The notes beneath the pieces are model-generated. The model made no database searches and was not told where the DNA came from. It saw nothing but the letters and a program-made list of their open reading frames with translations. A program made the position numbers and the translations under genes. Shown piece after piece: positions 47,470 through 59,267 of a stretch of DNA of 64,000 nucleotides (the first letter of the stretch is position 1; every line of letters begins with the position of its first letter). This stretch comes from Kingdonia uniflora (lineage: Eukaryota > Streptophyta > Magnoliopsida > Ranunculales > Circaeasteraceae), in contig JACGCM010000655.1 of NCBI GenBank assembly GCA_014058105.1, positions 1,944,501 to 2,008,500 of the forward strand, read 5' to 3'.

Positions 47470-49000
47470 CTTTTAGGGGGGTGGTGTATCCTGGCATCGA
47501 AAGATGTGAATACATAACCTCTCCCACTATCTTCATTATTAGAAATAGATGCCCTAGAACATGTTATTGAATTGAGTGAGAGGTCTCTTTCTTTCCTACT
47601 GCGGATTTCTGAAAGTGTAGTATTGTGCTTTTTCAGTAAAGACCCCGACGTCTAAATATATATTCACAGCCCGGCTCACACGGGCGGACAATACAATATG
47701 AACCCAGAGCCCCCTTGCGACCGCTATGCTGTTCTGGAAGTTTTTTGATTGGAGGGCAGGAATAGAAAGGAATAGAAGTTAGGAGGACTACTGACGTAGG
47801 GCGGCCGGTGAGCTCAACCTCGAACCATCCTTATGAAAGTGATCCCAATAGTAAAGACTATTCTCAAATGCGCAGTTGCCAGATCACACTAAGCAATTTT
47901 CAGTGTGCTAGTTCCACCTTCTTTATACAGAGGATATGCCATATGGTGCCCCATGAAACAGGATTATCGCCAAGAAAGATACATCGATCTAGCCTAATAA
48001 ACAGGGTTCCATTCATACCGGCAACAAGCATTATTGCCTCCTACCGTATGGCATCTCCTCTACTTCAATTCAAACTAGCGCTTCGCTCTTTTCCTCTTTC
48101 TTTGCTGCAATAGATGAGATTGGCATTGACTCTTTTTGAGTAAGATCAGTAGGCCTCACATCCGGCTCCATAGAAGGAAAGATCAGAGTCATCTTATCTT
48201 GACTACTCCCTAGAAGACAGAACTCTTAACGATGCTTTGAATAGCAATCTTTCGTACCCCATTCAATAGACTTGCTGGGAAAGCTTAATAGAGTGACTAG
48301 ACGAAGAGAGTGTCCAAGCAATCACGACAAGCAGCCCTGCACTAAGCAAGTCGTAGTCCCAGCTTTCTTTCGACGTACGCAAGTTCGATAGAGTTGGATT
48401 GGAAGAGTCAGCCTGCGGGGTAAGCCTTTTTCACGCATTATATTAGTCTGTCTTTTCTGGAGTTTGTCTTTTGCATCCTTGGACTTCGTACACAGATCAT
48501 TCGTACACAGATCAATCCATAGAGAACATGGAATACGCGATCTCTTTTTTAGGGCCTATAGGGTATGCGGTTCACCACAACTAATGATACTGATCTGCGT
48601 ACGCAAGTCTCGTTGAATGTCTAAACCTTTAGGCCTAGGCCGAGACTCTCTGATTGCTATTGCTTATGGGGTTTTTTAGGGCTCGCGAATCAAACTCCTC
48701 TTTTCAATCGCATTACGCTAGTCAATCATCAATAGGTTTTCAAAGGTAGGCTCTTGTTTAAAACACTGATGCTCTTTCATGGTCATGGCGTCATTCTATA
48801 TTCCTATTCCCCCGCGCAGACCAAACATCGAAACATCTGAATTCCTATCTCTTCCTACCGTGGATTTGAATCTCTTCCTACCGCACATTGGAATTAGACA
48901 CAGAGTTTTAAAGGCTAGAAGCACACCCCAGGCTTACTCGTCCTCTAGTTCCCCTATAGTTAGCGAATTCCTATTCCTAGAGTTAGCGAAGGCTGGTCCG
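47470..49000. other. Imported-looking stretch after the mitovirus relic
   Basis: Dispersed palindromic words remain rare until about 48.4 kb. A 101-codon frame at 47808-48113 and a 104-codon frame at 48779-49093 are open but match nothing I recognise. I see no regulatory signal or RNA gene. The transition back to the repeat mosaic is gradual from 48.4 kb. Confidence 0.5.
47523..47556. repeat. 34-bp direct repeat, right of mitovirus relic
   Basis: This is the partner of the repeat at 45522-45555, reading CCCACTATCTTCATTATTAG. It lies about 90 bases after the viral stop codon. It could be a duplicated target, a remnant of viral termini, or the product of recombination at a pre-existing repeat. 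Confidence 0.88.
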
Positions 49001-52000
49001 CTTACCCAGTCCGAACATCACGAAGCGCAGAGTTGTGTTTTAGACCGAGGAGGTGAAGGGCGAAGACAGCAACCCCCGCTCAAGAAGAGATAGCGCGTCT
49101 GGCTATAGCCCGTTAGACCCTGCTCAAGAAGAGATAGCGCGTCTGGCTATAGAAGTTATGGCTAGGGCCAGAGCTAGCACTGCTGGTGAGTCAGAGTCAT
49201 CTGAGAGCTTCTCATCCTTGCTTTTCCGAGGCCATGAGTGTGTTGTGGAAGCGCAACAAAAAGGGACGCGTTAGAGAGATAGCTATAGCCGCTTTTTTAA
49301 CCCCCTGCTTCTTACTTTCCTATCCAAATGCTTCTTACTTTCCTATCCAAATCTATGCAACTTGCGTACGTCGAAAGAAAGCCGGGGTCTCTGTACGCAA
49401 GTCAAAGGAGTTCTTTCTAGTTGAGGTAGGGTAAACGTCTCCCACTACGCTCCTAATAACCCCAACTGTTGGAGAATGATTTGGCAAACTTTTTGGGGGC
49501 GCTCTTTCTTTGAGCCATGAAGCCTGTATTCGAAGCCAAAGAGTAAGGTACGTACGCCGCTGCTGGATCCTCTCTTTATCATCCTTTGTTCTAAAAAAAG
49601 CCTTATAGACTCTTTATGCAAAGGAGCAAGACAGAGAAAAGACCTTTGACTACGTTGCATATAGCTACGCCCTAACGTTTGAGCGCGGGAGCAAACTACT
49701 TGCAATCCATAAGGTAGGTCCTGACGCATCTGGGGTTGTCTCCATATAGTCGTTCCCTACCGCCGCTTTTGATACCTTTTACCACCGCGCGGATACATAG
49801 AGTATGATTTGCGCGGATACATAGAATATGAGCCATCCAGTGCTGCGTCCGAGCGCGATTCTTCTTGATGTCGCTGCGTCCGAAGGCTGTCCTAACTCGC
49901 CAACAGTACCAGGCTATGGCGCCGCCAGTAGGTGATTCCGAAGCCTTCCTAGGAGTTCCTTTTCTAGCTAAAAGGAGGTGAAGGCATGGGAAAAAACCAT
50001 CAGCACGCTCCACTATGCATATTCGGCACACCATCAGTACACTCCACTACGCTCCACTACGCATATTCGGCAACATCAGTACGCTGCTCTACTACGCTCT
50101 CTGCATATTCGGCAACATCAGTACGCTCTACTACGCTATACTACGCACATATTCGGCACAAAGAAAGAGCAGACAAGGGCTTTAAAAGGACACGAGACCC
50201 ACTAAACTTGCGTACGAACAGCGGAGTAGTTTAGCGGTGGAAAAAATGAGAGACGCAAGTAGTTTAGAAGGATCCTAAACCACGGTAAACTTGCGTACGG
50301 TGGAACCAAGGATCCTGTGTTTGTGTTTTAGAGCTATTTTTTAACAATGTATATAGAAGGATTCAAAAAAAAGAGTAAGGTGCGTCTAAACTACCTAGTG
50401 CTGGTCCTTGAAAGCATATAAGTAGCGGAAAGCCTAACTAACTCCTTTTAAAAACGCAAGTAAAAAAAAAAAAGCGAAACTCTTTCACAGCCTTGAGACC
50501 TCTTTTCCTTATTGGTTACTTGTCTTTTCTCCGGCTTTTGACCTCCCCACACGCCTCCAAACTACAAACTACAACTACTTAAAGCCCTCTTCAACAACGG
50601 CTATTTGACTCCTAAACTACAAACAGAGCACGTTTATTGTAGTTTAGAAGTAGACTTCAGATTTCTTCTCATCTAGGATTTCAACCAACGCTTCTTCGTA
50701 CGCAAGTTTCGGCGTACGCAAGTCAAAAACACACTCAACGTTAAAAAAAATAATTTGCTAAAGGTTCAATAAGCTATTCGTTGACTCTAGTTGGTGAAAG
50801 CGCTATGTTTTCCCTCCAAAGACAAACTAAACGGCGCTAGCTCTAAGGATCCTTGACTCTTTAATGCTTATCTTGGGTTTTCTCCGGGATTTGCACCAAA
50901 GCTTTCTTTCGATAAGTAAGATTTGACTTCTTACTGGGCTATTTGCCTTTGAGTTTCGTCTTACTCACACCTCTGGATAGACATTACCACTACTAGTTGC
51001 GCGTACGTAAGTAAACTACAAAAACAAGCTTCTGACCCTGGCTACCTAGACCTACTCGTGTGAATGTCTATAGAAGGGGCTATTCCCTATGTTTTGTGCT
51101 AAGCCAAACTAGAAAGCCGAAGGCATTTTGAGTACATAGCGGGTTTGTAAGGATCCATCTTCTTTTCCCAGCTAGTGTGCGGTAGCCTAACCATACCATA
51201 CCTACAAGGCCCAGGCGTTGGCTCGTAGAGTAGTTAGAGGGCTCCTAAACTACTAGATCTAGAACGAAACCTAAGAAAAGGCCCTAGAGACAAGGATCCT
51301 TTTTAAAGACTATAGGCGTTCTATGGCCTAGGATGAAATCTTGAGAGAACTCCAGACCTCAAGTCTTAGCCCGAGCTCCCAACGCAAAACCTAAGAGCGT
51401 TTGGCTTTCTAGTGCTGTCTTCGAAAGCTTATTCATTACCGCGATGAAACTCTAAAAAGACCAGACCTGCAGCACACCCCCTTTTAAAGCCTAAAAAAAG
51501 AAACCTTACTCTTTGATTTAAGCAACATAGCTCCGACAAGAAGGACCAACGCCTAACCCACTTTTTAAAAATATACATTACGGGTAACCAGCAAGGCTTT
51601 CAAAAAAGACTAGAATAGAAAATGCTTTGATTTCGCAAGCTAGGATCCTTAGTTGAGGGCTATACAAGAGCTAATAACCATGGTAAAGACAACGAAATTT
51701 CCCAAGGTGGCGGATTCCTCCAGAGCTAGGTGAGTTTTGATTAGCCGCTCAGGCCAACCGGGACAAAAAGTAGTTAGGGGCAGAAGAGGCCTAATGAAAA
51801 GGCTAGGTATGCCTTAGACTTGAGTGGCAAAGGGAAAGTGAGACCTATCTCCGTACGCAAGTTTTCCAGGCCTGTTCGGAACTAACCTTTGAAACTTGCG
51901 TACGCTCTAAACTACTCTTTCTTTCCCGCTTCTTTTTAAAGCCCTTGACTCTTTATATGAAACACCTCCTTCTATATACATTACCACTACTCTTTTAAAC

Positions 52001-54839
52001 TACCGTACGCAAGTCCAAACTACGACTCCCACCTTCGGCTACCTATGGCTTCCACCTTCTTTGTCCTTAGCTCAATACCTATTCTTGTAGCTTTAGCAAG
52101 AGCTAAACTACCCTCCGGTTACCTTTGGCGTATGCAAGTTAGCTCTTTTCTTTAATCCGGCTCCATCCTCCAAACTACGCCTTTAGGCAACTCAATCTGC
52201 TTGTAAACTACTGCTTTAACCCTTTCTATAGACAAATCCTTTGTCCTTAGCTCTAATTGGTTCCACTGAGGATCCTGCCGTGGTTTAGGATCCTAAACTA
52301 CCTAAACGTAGTGGGCACTACGGTAGCTTAGAAAGCTTCCAAACTACGGAACGAAACTACCTTTTTAAAGGTTCCTAACTCTTTTCGTACGCAAGTTTAG
52401 TGGGTCTCGTGTCCTTCTATATACATTGTTTTTTAACCTTCGTCTTTTCTATTTAGCTCTAATTGGTTCCTAAACTACTCTCCTTGGTTCTTTTCCATCG
52501 TCCTTGAACCTATTCTAAGTGGGCACTACGTAGAAAGCTACCTCCAAACTTATGTTGGACCTCTAAGCTACTCTTTAAGGCTTTTTTTGAAAACTTGCGT
52601 ACGCTCTAAACTACAATGCTCTTTAATACTTGAAACTTGCGTACGGCTACCTGCGCTTCATCACTTGCACATGCTTTGTGACTCTCCCACCTATGCTTAC
52701 AGCCAACCTTCCTGGTTTCATGTCTGTCTTCCACCATCTATCTATGCTATCATGGCTATTTCTATCGTGGGCTTGTATCGGCCAACCGGTGCGTACTCCA
52801 AACTACTCTTTCCTTTCGTCTCTTGTTCCAATTGTTAGGGATGGCTTAGAAGCTCTCTGTGCAGTCAGAGTAAGCGTAGTCTAGCGCTAAAACACAAACA
52901 CAAACACACTACTGGAGCAAAAATTTCGTCTCTAAACTACAAACTACTTTCCAATTGTTAGGGATGGCTTAGAAGCTCTCTGTCTTGCATCGGGGTGTAC
53001 GTGTGGTTTCGTAGATTAGAGGGCTTTCAAAATATACATTACGGACTTGCGTACGTTTAAAAGAGTAAGAAAGGATAGAAGACGAGGTGTGCGGTAAACT
53101 ACCAAAGTGGTTTCAAACTTGCGTACGAGGAAAGGAAGAAGGATCCTTGGTTCCTTTTTCCTTCAGATCTTTTCCTTTTCCATTTACCACCTTTACCGTG
53201 GTTTAGGATCCTAAACTACCTAAACGTAGTGGGCACTACGGTAGGCACTACGTAGAAAGCTTCCAAACTACTCCTTTGTACCTTTTTAAACTTACGTACG
53301 GCTACCTAGGTGCTAACTCTGGCTCTAGTTGCTAGTAGGTGTGGTTTAAAAAGCGCTAGCAGAAACTCGCGTACGCTGAACCTAGTTGCTGCTGGTAGCT
53401 AGTTTTCGCACTACCTCCGGTGCTAACTCAATTTTAGCTCTCTAACTACTAAAACCTCCTCTAACTCCCACTTCTTCTTAGCAGTTTAGGGCCCTTTCCC
53501 CCTTTTCGTACGCAAGTTCATGGGTTACCAGAGTGAAATAAGAGTAAGAAGCCAAAGCAAGATAAGGTAGCCGAAGGTTTTATAGAGAGCCAGCTTTCTT
53601 TTGGACTTGCGTACGTTAAATAAGAGTTAGGGCTTTAGTAGTTTGTAGTTTGGACACGAGACCCACTAAACTTGCGTACGAAAAGAGACGATGGATAAGG
53701 AGTTCGTTTTTTTGGGGGGCCTCTTCATCGCTTTCTCAAAAAAAAAACCTGCATTCTCCGGATTTGGACCCAGCGCCTGGCAATGTTGGAACTTGCGTAC
53801 GTAGAAAGTGCTTTACTTTTCCTGAGGTAACCGGTAGGCTAGAATACTCGTATGAATAGCGCACAGTTTAAAACACGCACAACCATGGTCTAAAAAAAAA
53901 CCATGACTGAAGACTTGCGTACGGAGAAGCGAAAGCAGCAAGGATCCTCCAAGTCCCAGCCGTAGATCAATGCAATGACCAGATCCATCTCTTTTCCCTT
54001 TATTCCCTTTCTGGTTAATAGGTGCTCCGTAGCTAAGACATAGGCTCTTATTGCTTTGGGGCTCCATAGCTAAGACATAGGCTCTTATTGCTTTGGTGCT
54101 CCATTAGTATATTAGTATATCGAAAGCAAGACAATACGCGTAGGGGGGCAAGGGACCAAAACAAAAGCGCTACTTGTTTTCTAAACTACAAATCCGTATA
54201 GCAGTTCCCTGTGATAGTGGAGTGACCGATCCAAGATGCCCCGGTGCCCTAGTTTTTTTTGAGAGTACTTGCGTACGTCGATCCAAGGCTTCAGACTAGA
54301 GAGTGACGAAGGCGCCCCAAAAAAACTGGAGTGAGAATCTGCAGTTCTCCTTAAAGAGCCTCGCTCTTTTCTTTAATACCTTTTTTCTTTTCTATTCGTA
54401 CACCTCGACGCTTTCTAAACTACTATCGATGATCCGAGGTTGAAAAAAGGAGTTTTTTGGGGGGCCTTTTCCATCCCCAAGTCGCTAGCGAACGACCTAG
54501 GTCTAGGACGCAATAAGCAATCCTTTCTACCTGCTTTCTTCCCGAGCTTCTAAAGACCAACCCATAGAAGGCTGTAATTAAAAGAAAGCGGACTGCGGAC
54601 TGTAGATATGCCTTGAAAGAAAAGACTGTAGATATGCCTTTTGTGTGTTTTGACTTCTTTTCTGCGCCTTGTGTGACGGTTGGTCTTTAAAAGAATAGCA
54701 GGCGGAAGTCGCCTAGGACGAAAGAAGGATCCTAGTTGGCCTCCCTTGCCTTGTCTGCTTGGGCCTAGGTGTTGGTCCTTAATGTCAGCGTCTTTTGGAG
54801 GTACGCTATCTTTTCTTTGGCAGGCGACTATACCTCCTC

Positions 54840-54931
54840 GTGTGTGGGGAAGAGCAGAGGAAGAACATAGGGAAAAGGTCGAAATCATGTGTGGGGAAGA
54901 GCAGAGGAAGAACATAGGGAAAGGTCGAAAA
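54840..54931. repeat. About 47-bp tandem duplication
   Basis: GTGTGGGGAAGAGCAGAGG followed by AAGAACATAGGGAAAGGTCG is present twice in tandem, with a one-base length difference in an A run. Confidence 0.85.
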
Positions 54932-56924
54932 GGGCTCCTAACACTGTTGTTAGAGGTTGGGTGATAGATCTTTTTGTAGTTTAGCGGAAGGACTTAGCGC
55001 TAGGATCCTTGAAGGATCTGCGAAAGAAGTGCGAGTTATGTCTTGAGCCACCATTAGGCCCTAAAAAAAGAGCTCTTTTTTTTGCGTGGCGGGGCTTTCA
55101 GTGCTAAGAGTCCCGTCTTGCGATGATCTGGTTTTTTTTAGTGGGTAGTAGTTAGCGGCAGTCTTCTAGGGCGAAAACAAGATCCTCCAGTCGAGTCTAG
55201 AGAGTTGATGGTCATTTCCAGCTTCCAATCATAGGTTTCTTGCTGCTCTTGTTCATCCCTAAGCATCTCTTTTTTACCATCTCCTTTCACAGAACTGAAT
55301 GAAAGGCTAAAAGTGAAGCCCTTAACTACGGAGCATCTCGCTATCAAAGTTCTACTTTCCCCCAAAAACCCAGCAACAATCATAGAGTGGTGCAAGTACG
55401 CTAGACTCTCGACCTCGTTCATCAAAGGACCGCAGTAGATTAGAAGTGGATCAGGGTCGGAAAAGCAGGAGGTTCATCGCCGTACGCAAGTCGACTATCG
55501 TCTGACCATGGAGAAAGGGGTAGGCCTTAGAGTGTGGTTTTAAAAGGGCCTACGAGCCTTCGGAACCTTCGGGGAATGCATAGTGGAAAAAAGGCTTGGA
55601 TGGATTGATCTTCTGCTAGTTCTCGTCTCTATTGATTCTATAGCGACTTCATGTCTGATTCTACGCTTATAGCTTGCTTCGCATTCTCTAATGAAAGGAA
55701 GCTATAGGCTACCAACTCTTTTCTTCTGTGCCCGATCCTAGCTCCCATTTTCACGCATAATGGAAAAGCAGAAGCAAGAGCTAGAACCACTCCTAACAGA
55801 ACTCTTTTTAACCCCTAAACTACTAAAGCCCAGCACCGCGCACAGCAACCAGAAGCAACCGCTCCTAAACTACACAACTAGAAAGCTCAACCAACAAGAC
55901 AAAAAAAAACTAGCTCCAAACTACGGATCCTTGTTGCCAGAAGAAGGAGCAAAGACCAGATCATAGCTCCAAACTACGGATCCTTGTTGCCAGCAACAAG
56001 ACCAAAAAAAAACTAGCTCCTAAACTACAACTACTAGCGCTCTCAACCAACAAGACCCTATAAGATAAGACGGCACAGGCTGCCGTACGCAAGTCTAAAC
56101 TACTCGTTAGCCAGAGTTTTTTAACATGAGATCAACCCTTCCTTCTCCCGTAGTTTAGGCATCACAATGGCTACTCTTCAGTCGGTGAGTTGGAAGAAGG
56201 TAGCCAGACTTGCGTACGTTAAAAAGGGTTAAGAGACAGAGGTGGAGTTAGAGTTAGGTAGCCGAAGGAGCTTGCTACGCTTTTAAAAGGAGTTAGCTTT
56301 AAAAGTAGGTAGAGTTAGCTTTAAAAGGAGGTGGGATAGAAAGAGTAGTTTAGAACTTGCGTACGAAGAAACTCATTGGTTTTGACTTTGTATTTAAAAC
56401 AGCAGATCTAGTGCGTCCTTTTCAGTTGTCCAACGCTTTTTCGGACGCGAGAGTCTGGGTAGTCAAAGCTGTAAGATAATCGGTCGTTGTTCAAGTGGGA
56501 TTCCTCAACGGTAGGAAGCAGCGGCTTTTTAGTAGTTTAGAAGCTCGGCTGCAGGTATTAAAGAAAAAAGAAAAGAGCTGTTATTCGTTATAAGTCCATA
56601 TACACGATGACCTATAATGAAAAGCTGGCGTCTCTATATAAAAGATGACCTAGGACGCAACTGTAGCCCCAATGCTTTTTCTTTCTTGCTAGGTTCTTTC
56701 GTAGTCCCGCGTAGCTTCGGTTTTTTTGGCGCCTATTCGAACTAGATCTAGATAGAGTAACGTACTCGCAGGTAGTTTAGGCTTTGGGCCTGGCCCTGGC
56801 GCTGCTGATAAAAGAAAGTAGTGAAAAAGCCTCATAGCAAAGAAAGCCAGAGGTGTGCCAGTGTGGTGGAATAGAGCATGGCTGAATCTGGAAGGATCCT
56901 CGCCTGATGTCGCTGTATGGATCA

Positions 56925-57025
56925 TCCTTAGAGTCGTAGAAATCCTTAGAGTCGTAGAAAGAGTCGTAGAAATCCCTAGAGTCGTAAAAAGAGTCGTAGA
57001 AATCCTTAGAGTCGTAGCAGTAGTT
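56925..57025. repeat. TTAGAGTCGTAGAAA array
   Basis: ATCCTTAGAGTCGTAGAAA and a shorter AGAGTCGTAGAAA version alternate about six times. On the minus strand this creates a Ser/Thr/Leu or Tyr/Asp-rich repeated peptide, which is an artefact of the array. Confidence 0.85.
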
Positions 57026-57780
57026 AGAGGTTCGGTAGTCGAGTTCAGGTTCAGCATCCAAAGCCGTATTCTATGTATCCCGCTATGAAGGGCGCGGTAA
57101 AGGTCTCTCAAAGGCAGTGGTAGCGAACGGCTATATGGATTACCCCGGATGAGGCAGGACCTACCTCCCTAGTAAAAGAAAGGATTGCAAGGAGTTTGTT
57201 CCCTTTAAACTCAGAGGTCGGTGCTATACGCAACGGAGGCAAAGCAAAGGTCGTGTCTTTTGCTCGTTGGCAAATGGAAAGAGCCTAGAAATAGACATTA
57301 CGGCGAAACTTGCGTACGAAGAAAGGATCATAAAGAGAAGAGCCAGAGATCCAGCTGCATAAGGAAGAAAGGATCATAAACAAAAGATCCTGCTGCCCCA
57401 TTACGTAACCACGAGCCCACCTAGCATTTTGGGGTGTGCTTTCGAAGACAGGCTTGGTGGATATGAAAGAAACTCCAAGCCCCCCAACTACTTTTTTCCG
57501 CACCCAAAGCCAAATCACTCTTGAGCAGCCTAAAAAAAAATACTTCTAGTTGCGTAGTGGATAGTTGCTTAGTGGATAGTTGCGTAGTGGATTCTTTCTC
57601 TAATTGATTTCTTTAGTGCAAGATTTCTTTGATTTACAACCTTTCGGGCTGAGACCATGTCTCTCCCGTGGGTGAAAGTGAGCTAGAGAGTTTTTGTGCT
57701 ATAGTAGCAAACAGTGGCTATCCCCAGCCCTTATCTATAGACAAATACGGTTTTAGTAAATGAACCACTGCTGGTCCTGA

Positions 57781-57808
57781 TTGTTCCTAAATAAAGGTTT
57801 AGGAACAA
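57781..57808. repeat. 11-bp hairpin
   Basis: TTGTTCCTAAA (57781-57791) pairs perfectly with TTTAGGAACAA (57798-57808) around a 6-base loop. A GGATCCTAAACTAC word follows directly. No gene precedes it that it could terminate. Confidence 0.75.
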
Positions 57809-58344
57809 GAGGATCCTAAACTACCTTGCTGGCTTGGCTGCTAAGGTAAAGGAAAGGTAGCGCTTTGTTGCTGCTTAAGGTATTATAAAAGAGTGATTGT
57901 ACTTGGATTGCTTAGCTACTGTTCTCGATTGATTCTACCCTGCAGAAACCTGTTTTCATAATCGGGAAAAGCAAAAGTGTCCTAACTTACCTACCTGTCC
58001 TTACCTTTCCCTTCTTGTGACCCTATCTCTACTTAATACGGTTCAGGTCTTTTTCGCCGTACGCAAGTGACGCTCCTTTCTCTGGCGCATAGCTTCCTAA
58101 GGCAAAGAGGGTCCTAAAAAAAACTCTCTTCTACTAGGGCTGCCCTTTCTTCGGCGTACGCAAGTTCTCATTTTTTCCACCGTCTCTTTTCTTTAATGCT
58201 CTTTAATACTCTTTTTGGCGTACGCAAGTTTCAAAAAAAAGCCAGAAGGTAGTTTGGAGGCAGTGTGGGGTAAGGAAGTCGGAGTGTGTTGCTTCAGCCA
58301 TTAGGAGCTAACAACGGAGGTGGGAGTTGTAGATTAGAAGCAAA

Positions 58345-58530
58345 AGAAGGATCCTACCGAGGTATCTAGTGAAAATCCGAAGAATAGCCCCTACTTCGAG
58401 TTCCAGCCGAGGTATCTAGTGAAAATCCAAAGAGCCCAGCGTAGTTTAGAAAGCAAATCCGAAGAATAGCCACTACTAGCTCGAGTTCCAGCCAAGGTAT
58501 CTGGCGAAAATCCAAAGAATAGCCCTTCCT
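58345..58530. repeat. CCGAGGTATCTAGTGAAAAT array, three copies
   Basis: Three copies of CCGAGGTATCTAGTGAAAAT, the last diverged, are followed by CCGAAGAATAGCCC or AAAGAGCCC. One interval contains a GTAGTTTAGAAAGCA word not present in the same place in its sisters. Confidence 0.78.
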
Positions 58531-58919
58531 TACTAGCGAGTCTTTGGCGCATCTTGCTTTCAGACTACGTGCCGGTATTTTATCCTAGCAAAAAACATGC
58601 GATCAATTAGTCTTTCCTATGGCGAACGAGGCGGAGAGTGAGATAATGTCGCTTTGTGCCTAGAAGAGTACAAGACTTGCGTACGCGGAAATGCTCCCAA
58701 AAAAAACGTACTAGGATCCTTGGCAATGAGAAAAGGCCTCCCCGAAATTCTATCTATACGCAGGACCGGCTTCGGGTTCTAAGAGAGGGCATAGCCGGTG
58801 GCCTCCATAAAAGTGGGGTGATCTAAAACCACTAGTCTTGAATTGACTCTATAAGGAAGTGGGTCTATAGAGTCTTGCGTGAACTGTGCCTTTTTAAACA
58901 ACCTCCTTTCCGAATTATC

Positions 58920-58950
58920 GGTGGTCCCGCTCAGTTGGTAGAGCTTTGGG
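58920..58950 (+). pseudogene. 5' fragment of a trnK-like gene
   Basis: TCCCGCTCAGTTGGTAGAGC followed by TTTGGGTTT corresponds to the D arm and first half of the anticodon arm of a tRNA-Lys-like gene, then homology stops. It duplicates the start of the longer relic about 280 bp downstream. Confidence 0.5.
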
Positions 58951-59089
58951 TTTCTTGCTTGCAGGCTCCTTTTTCACTTGCGTACAGCGAAAACATTGTT
59001 TTCTAAACTACGCTGGGTTTCTTCGTACGCAAGTGGCATTGGGTTTCTAAAAAAAGGAGTTTATTGCTTCTAAACTACCTTGCTTCTAA

Positions 59090-59190
59090 ACTACCTTGCG
59101 GGTTTCCTCCGGCATTGGGTTTCTAAAAAAAGGGGTTTCCTCCGGCATCGGGTTTCTTGCTTCTAAACTACCTTGCGTTGGGTTTCTAAA
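59090..59190. repeat. GGGTTTCTAAA / CTCCGGCATTGGG array
   Basis: CTTGCTTCTAAACTACCTTG and GGGTTTCCTCCGGCAT phrases repeat in varied order between the two trnK-like relics, apparently copied together with the tRNA start GGTCCCG. Confidence 0.7.
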
Positions 59191-59197
59191 CTACGCT

Positions 59198-59267
59198 GGT
59201 CCCGATCAGTTGGTAGAGCTTTGGGTTCTTAACCTAATGGCCACAGGTTCGAGTCCTGCTATACCGA
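59198..59267 (+). pseudogene. trnK-like relic with CTT anticodon
   Basis: D arm (ATCAGTTGGTAGAGC), anticodon arm (TTGGGTTCTTAACCTAA), T arm (ACAGGTTCGAGTCCTGC) and a 3' end CTATACC all match plant tRNA-Lys. The usual anticodon loop CTTTTAA is here TTCTTAA, so the anticodon reads CTT in place of TTT. The 5' acceptor half, GGTCCCG, pairs with the 3' half only over the first three bases. Lost acceptor pairing argues against function, though D, anticodon and T arms would still fold. Confidence 0.6.

Larger units (their letters stand above)
49001..58918. other. Gene-free repeat mosaic, 49.0-58.9 kb
   Basis: No supportable gene. It holds a duplicated GAAGAGATAGCGCGTCTGG block (49.09 and 49.13 kb), a CATATTCGGCAACATCAGTA array near 50.0-50.15 kb, dense CGTACG words at 51.8-54.3 kb, two copies of a cassette joining GTGGTTTAGGATCC and GTGGGCACTACGG (52.28 and 53.20 kb), a duplicated block at 54.84 kb, duplicated CAAACTACGGATCCTTG blocks (55.92 and 55.97 kb), a TTAGAGTCGTAGAAA array at 56.92-57.03 kb and a hairpin at 57.78 kb. 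Open frames, including 56689-57111, follow these repeats. Confidence 0.6.

Noticed and set aside
56689..57111. 140-codon minus-strand frame rich in Ser/Thr
   Set aside because: The repeated peptide is produced by the AGAGTCGTAGAAA array.
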